Below, piece after piece: positions 60,486 to 64,000 of a stretch of 64,000 nt of DNA. A program made the position numbers and the translations under genes. The DNA comes from Hirundichthys speculiger (lineage: Eukaryota > Chordata > Actinopteri > Beloniformes > Exocoetidae), in assembly GCA_018398805.1 (NCBI GenBank), contig JAGFBZ010000726.1, positions 1-64,000 on the forward strand, in the 5' to 3' direction. The notes under the pieces are model-generated. The model was not told where the DNA came from. It searched no databases and saw only the letters and a program-made list of their open reading frames with translations. The number at the start of each line of letters is the position of its first letter. Within the stretch, counting starts at the first letter, position 1.

Positions 60486-61452
60486 GGCTCATAGGAGGCG
60501 TAGATCCGAACGAGAGGAGGATTGTTCTGGTTGGGAAGACCGGAGTGGGGAAGAGCGCAGCGGGAAACACGATCCTGGGGAGGGAAGCCTTTGAGTCGGA
60601 TCTGTCTCCGACTTCGCTGACGTCAGACTGCCACAAAGCCAAGGGGTCGGTGGGCGGTCGGCCGGTGGCGGTCATCGATACTCCAGGACTATTTGACACT
60701 AACTTCACCCAAGAAGAAGTGCTGAACAAGATCAAGAGGTGCATCTCTCTGTCTGCTCCTGGTCCTCATGCCTTCCTGGTGGTCCTGCAGCCAGGCAGGT
60801 TCACCCAGGAAGAGAAAGACCCGTCAAGATGATCCAGACCACGTTCGGCGAGGACGCGGCTAGATACACCATGGTGCTGTTCACGCATGGAGACCAGCTA
60901 AAGAAGCAGACCATTGAGGGCTTCATCTCAGAGAGCCCTGACCTGGTGGCCGTCATACGGAAGTGCTCCAACCGATACCACGTCTTCAACAACGAGATCA
61001 AAGACCCCACACAGACGAGCCAGCTCCTGGACAAGATCGACAAGATGACGATGGCCAATGGTGGCGGCTACTACACCAACGACATGTTTGCGAGGGCGGA
61101 GGTGGCCATCCAGAAGGAGAAGGAGCGGCTGTTGAAGCAAATGGAGGAGCAGAGGAGGAAGGAGCTGGACGCACTCAAAGCCAAATACTCCGGGAAGGTT
61201 TACAACCGGGAGGAGACCCACGTGAACCTGAGGTACCAGTACGAAGCACGAACTCGCGCCGAGAAGTCCAACGAATTCCTCGCCTCGCCAACCATCGCTG
61301 TGGCAACCACCTGCGGCGCCGCCATCGGGGGCGTGCTGGGCATTGCAGCAGGTCCGATCGGTCTTGCGGTCGGGCTTGCGGCTGGAGCTGCTGTCGGGGC
61401 TGCGGTTGGAGCTTTAGCTGTAGGAGTGTCCGATCGCTGCGTCCTGCAGTGA
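60486..61452 (+). CDS. GIMAP/AIG1-family GTPase exon, with a one-base frameshift
   Basis: GTPases of immunity-associated proteins bind GTP on intracellular membranes and act in lymphocyte survival; fish carry many copies. The exon follows acceptor TGTCCGACAG. With exon 1 counted, visible motifs are P-loop GKTGVGKS at 24-31, DTPGLFD at 72-78, and [19 protein letters not shown] at 101-119. The frame then hits TGA at 60830-60832. Continuing in the next frame from GTC at 60823 gives [20 protein letters not shown], then THGDQL (the G4-like box), RYHVFNN (G5 region), a charged helix and a Gly/Ala-rich hydrophobic C terminus before TGA at 61450. A one-base loss at about 60818-60822 explains this. 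Downstream codons look well kept, so consensus error or a recent mutation fits better than an old pseudogene. The paralogue cannot be named. Confidence 0.85.
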
Positions 61453-63112
61453 GGAAGACGGGTCATCGTTGACCAGCAGGTCGTGGACAAAGTCTCCCAG
61501 ACGGATCCCAGTCAAGAAATCTTCATCATCTGGAGAGGACACCAGTACTCCGACACCAGTACTCAGGATATTTACATCAGCCGATCCCTGATACTGATCT
61601 GAAAACACTGACGATAGTTTTCTGGCGCAAGAGGTCTGTTAGGTCTGGTTTTGATGTGGGCACGCCTTGCTTGGGACTTGTTGGGACTCTTGGACCAACA
61701 GAACCTCCCCTCTTGTTAGCCCAGACACATTTAGCCCACCTCTATCCCACGTGAGCCCCATAAGTTTGGCTCACAAGGGTTGGCTCACAGGGTTAGGGGT
61801 TAGGACTAAACCTAACCCTAACCCATCATACCGAAACCAGAAGGGACCCATTTGCCAATTTCAATCCCAAACCCACTTTTAGCCCAGATGGGGTCGACAT
61901 GGACCTGCTGGTTCAGTAGTGGTGAACATGGGAACAACCTCAACAGGCCTTAGTGAGGGAAGTCAGAGCTAACAGTCGATCTGGGTCTTTCTGCACTAGC
62001 GTCTTCCTCCAGTTGTCCGGTAGAAGTAGACCGGATCACCACTGGTGTAGCTGTCAGTGTTCAACAACTGACGGGAACGTAGCCTGGAACTTCAGCTGAG
62101 GTTCAGCTTTTCAATATTCTTCCTATTTTGCTCCCCCCCCCCCCACAAGCAAAGCTGGGGCCAGTTAGCATCATCACGTCAACAACCAGACGTTTTACGT
62201 AACACGCAAAGCCCCAGACTCAGTGCTGCCACCCAGTGGACACATTTTTCAGGTTACTCTGGTCCCTGTTGATCCGGTAGATTCAGTTTGGTTGTATTTG
62301 TTGTTTTTCTGTAGAAACATGGTGAAATATTTGAATGGGACCGTTTGACGCTCTGAGTATTTTTATTATACGATAATCAGCTCCAGAACAAAAATAATTA
62401 TGTATATTATGTCATATTTTGTGTGTAAATCAGACATACTGGAACTTCAGGGAGTCCACAGAATGATTGTTATTTCGTTTTAAATATTTATAGATTATAA
62501 ATCTCTTTCCCAGCAGTGTCCTGACAGGACGAGCAGCACTTCTTCCACAAATGTGTAAATACATAAAATAAATCAATTGATTAAACTCACATGATTGTCA
62601 TTGTTCATTAAAGGTTTTTGTCAACTTATCAAGAAAAATCTAAATATGTAAAATAAAATAACAAATGTGGGAGGTTGGAATCTTTAGTTTCTGTTGTAAA
62701 TGACAATGCTTTGTTCTTGTGTTTATGAATATTTAGAAATAAAAAAAAATGTTGGTGGCGTCACTGAATTCATCATGTTCACCAGAGTTGACCAGCAGTG
62801 ACACCAGCTGGTGGTTTTCAGGTACTGCAGCTGCTGCTGATGACGAGAGCGCCGCTGCATCTTCAGTGTTGGAGTCAGTGACAGGAAGTATGAGAGGTCA
62901 ACCATCAGATCTGTGGTTTCACAAACACTCAGGAAACAGAACAGTTTTACTGGGATTGTTTTTATTCTTGCTGTTTTGGGTATTTGGGTACAGAAACCAG
63001 ATAATGACATCATGATTCTCTGACTGACTGAAGCAAAGATCCAAAAACCAACAGACACAAAGAAAGAACCAGCTGGTCTGCTGGTTTCCTTCAGTTGTTC
63101 TGGTGACGTCCT
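61453..63112. other. Downstream of GIMAP: UTR candidate and mixed DNA
   Basis: AATAAA at 62567-62572 and further copies near 62652 and 62738 could end the GIMAP transcript about 1.1-1.3 kb past the stop. A poly-C run lies near 62136. The segment at about 61715-61900 (GTTAGCCCAGACACATTTAG and following) looks like a dispersed repeat. No other gene is supported. Confidence 0.4.
61789..61834. repeat. Short head-to-head telomere-like repeat
   Basis: GGGTTAGGGGTTAGG is followed, after about 6 nt, by CCTAACCCTAACCC. The orientation is that of two telomere ends joined head to head, but only about two repeats per side are present, and the segment may simply be part of a dispersed element. Confidence 0.6.
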
Positions 63113-63780
63113 ACTAGAGACTGCAGTTCCTTTATTGACCACTAGAGGCTGCGGTTACTCTACCGACCACCAGAGGCTGCCGTTCCTCTACTGACCACTA
63201 GAGGCTGCAGTTTCTCTACTGACCACTAGAGGCTGCAGTTTCTCTACTGACCACTAGAGGCTGCAGTTTCTCTACCGACCACTAGAGGCTGCAGTTCCTC
63301 TGTTGACCACTAGAGGCTGCAGTTCCTCTACCGACCACTAGAGGCTGCGGTTCCTCTACCGACCACTAGAGGCTGCGGTTCCTCTACCGAGTTCCTTTAT
63401 TGACCACTAGAGGCTGCGGTTCCTCTACCGACCACTAGAGGCTGCGGTTCCTCTACCGACCACTAGAAGCTGCAGTTCCTCTATTGACCACTAGAGACTG
63501 CAATTCCTCTATTGACCACTAGAGGCTGCAGTTCCTCTACCAACCACTAGAGGCTGCAGTTCCTCTACTGACCGCTAGAGGCTGCAGTTTCTCTACTGAC
63601 CACTAGAGGCTGCAGTTCCTCTACCAACCACTAGAGGCTGCAGTTTCTCTACCGACCACTAGAGGCTGCGGTTCCTCTACCGACCACTAGAGGCTGCGGT
63701 TCCTCTACCGACCACTAGAGGCTACGGTTCCTCTACCGACCACTTGAGGCTGCAGTTCCTCCACCGACCACTAGAGACTT
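63113..63780 (-). repeat. 28-bp hairpin minisatellite, block 6 (minus orientation, about 24 copies)
   Basis: Same family as at 9155. Mixed CTGCAG/CTGCGG copies and TTTCTCTA variants; fairly regular. Confidence 0.95.
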
Positions 63781-64000
63781 CAGATAAACCTGTAACCAGT
63801 CCAGGCCAGTGAGCATCATGCTGCATCACTAGTCTGCTGGTCCTGGTTTCAGCTCTGGCAGCACTTGTCTTGAATGTTGATTCAGTAGCAATACTTGAAA
63901 AGAGGATGTTTGGACAGATAAAATAATCTTAATTAGCATCATAGGTTATCTTAAACTAATCCAGCCAAGCTGAAACAGCTAACTATAACTGAACTACGGT
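63781..64000. other. Right-edge sequence with a dispersed repeat fragment
   Basis: Holds the second exact copy (63833-63862) of the 30-bp stretch seen at 36207-36236. No gene is seen before the window ends. Confidence 0.5.

Noticed and set aside
61200..61490. Minus-strand frames opposite the GIMAP exon
   Set aside because: Shadows of the conserved plus-strand GTPase sequence.

Overview
This window looks like nuclear DNA from a bony fish, most likely a spiny-rayed teleost. The evidence is an intact single-exon FLRT2-type receptor gene, a GIMAP/AIG1 GTPase with spliced structure, an L2-type LINE remnant, a hAT-type miniature transposon, a long-TIR element, and many minisatellites. Nothing suggests a bacterial or viral replicon. 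No rRNA, tRNA or CRISPR array was seen.

About two thirds of the 64 kb (my estimate is 42-43 kb) is tandem repeat, in about 20 arrays of clearly different monomers: 33 bp (0.3-5.9 kb), 11 bp (6.2-8.4 kb), 28 bp (seven blocks in both orientations), about 107 bp (10.9-11.4 kb), 24 bp (12.6-12.85 kb), 25 bp (12.9-14.0 kb), 45 bp (16.5-18.3 kb), a 10.7-kb satellite of 5/6-mers (18.6-29.3 kb), 60 bp built of five 12-mers (30.5-31.4 kb), 45 bp (32.1-33.4 kb), 18-19 bp (34.1-36.2 kb), 8/11 bp (37.5-38.9 kb), 45 bp (39.2-42.5 kb), 19 bp (43.0-43.6 kb), 10 bp (44.4-47.1 kb) and 37 bp (50.0-53.3 kb). Most long open frames here are by-products: the monomers either are multiples of 3 bp or lack the bases needed for stop codons.

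Two protein genes can be supported. flrt2 lies on the minus strand (coding 16000-14105, 631 aa). A 25-bp array starts 63 bp past its stop codon and a 45-bp array starts about 470 bp upstream of its ATG. A CpG-rich block with a good minus-strand splice donor at 29575/29574 may be its 5' non-coding exon; intron 1 would then contain the 10.7-kb satellite. A GIMAP-family GTPase lies on the plus strand: a predicted 22-nt first coding exon (57322-57343) and a large second exon (60486-61452) with matching phase, separated by an intron full of 28-bp minisatellite. Its G domain has a one-base deletion near 60821, so it is either a pseudogene or a consensus error.

Mobile-element traces cluster at 47.6-49.4 kb and 54.4-55.2 kb. 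Two insertions have clear target-site duplications, and one of them sits inside a 28-bp minisatellite array. The most interesting non-genic signals are: the 37-bp array, whose monomer joins a nuclear-receptor half-site, a CRE-like core and a palindromic TATA-like sequence; a cluster of six perfect CTCF-type motifs in one orientation; the 28-bp monomer that is itself a hairpin; and repeated higher-order blocks in the 33-bp array that differ mainly in indel noise, which points to assembly error or recent duplication.
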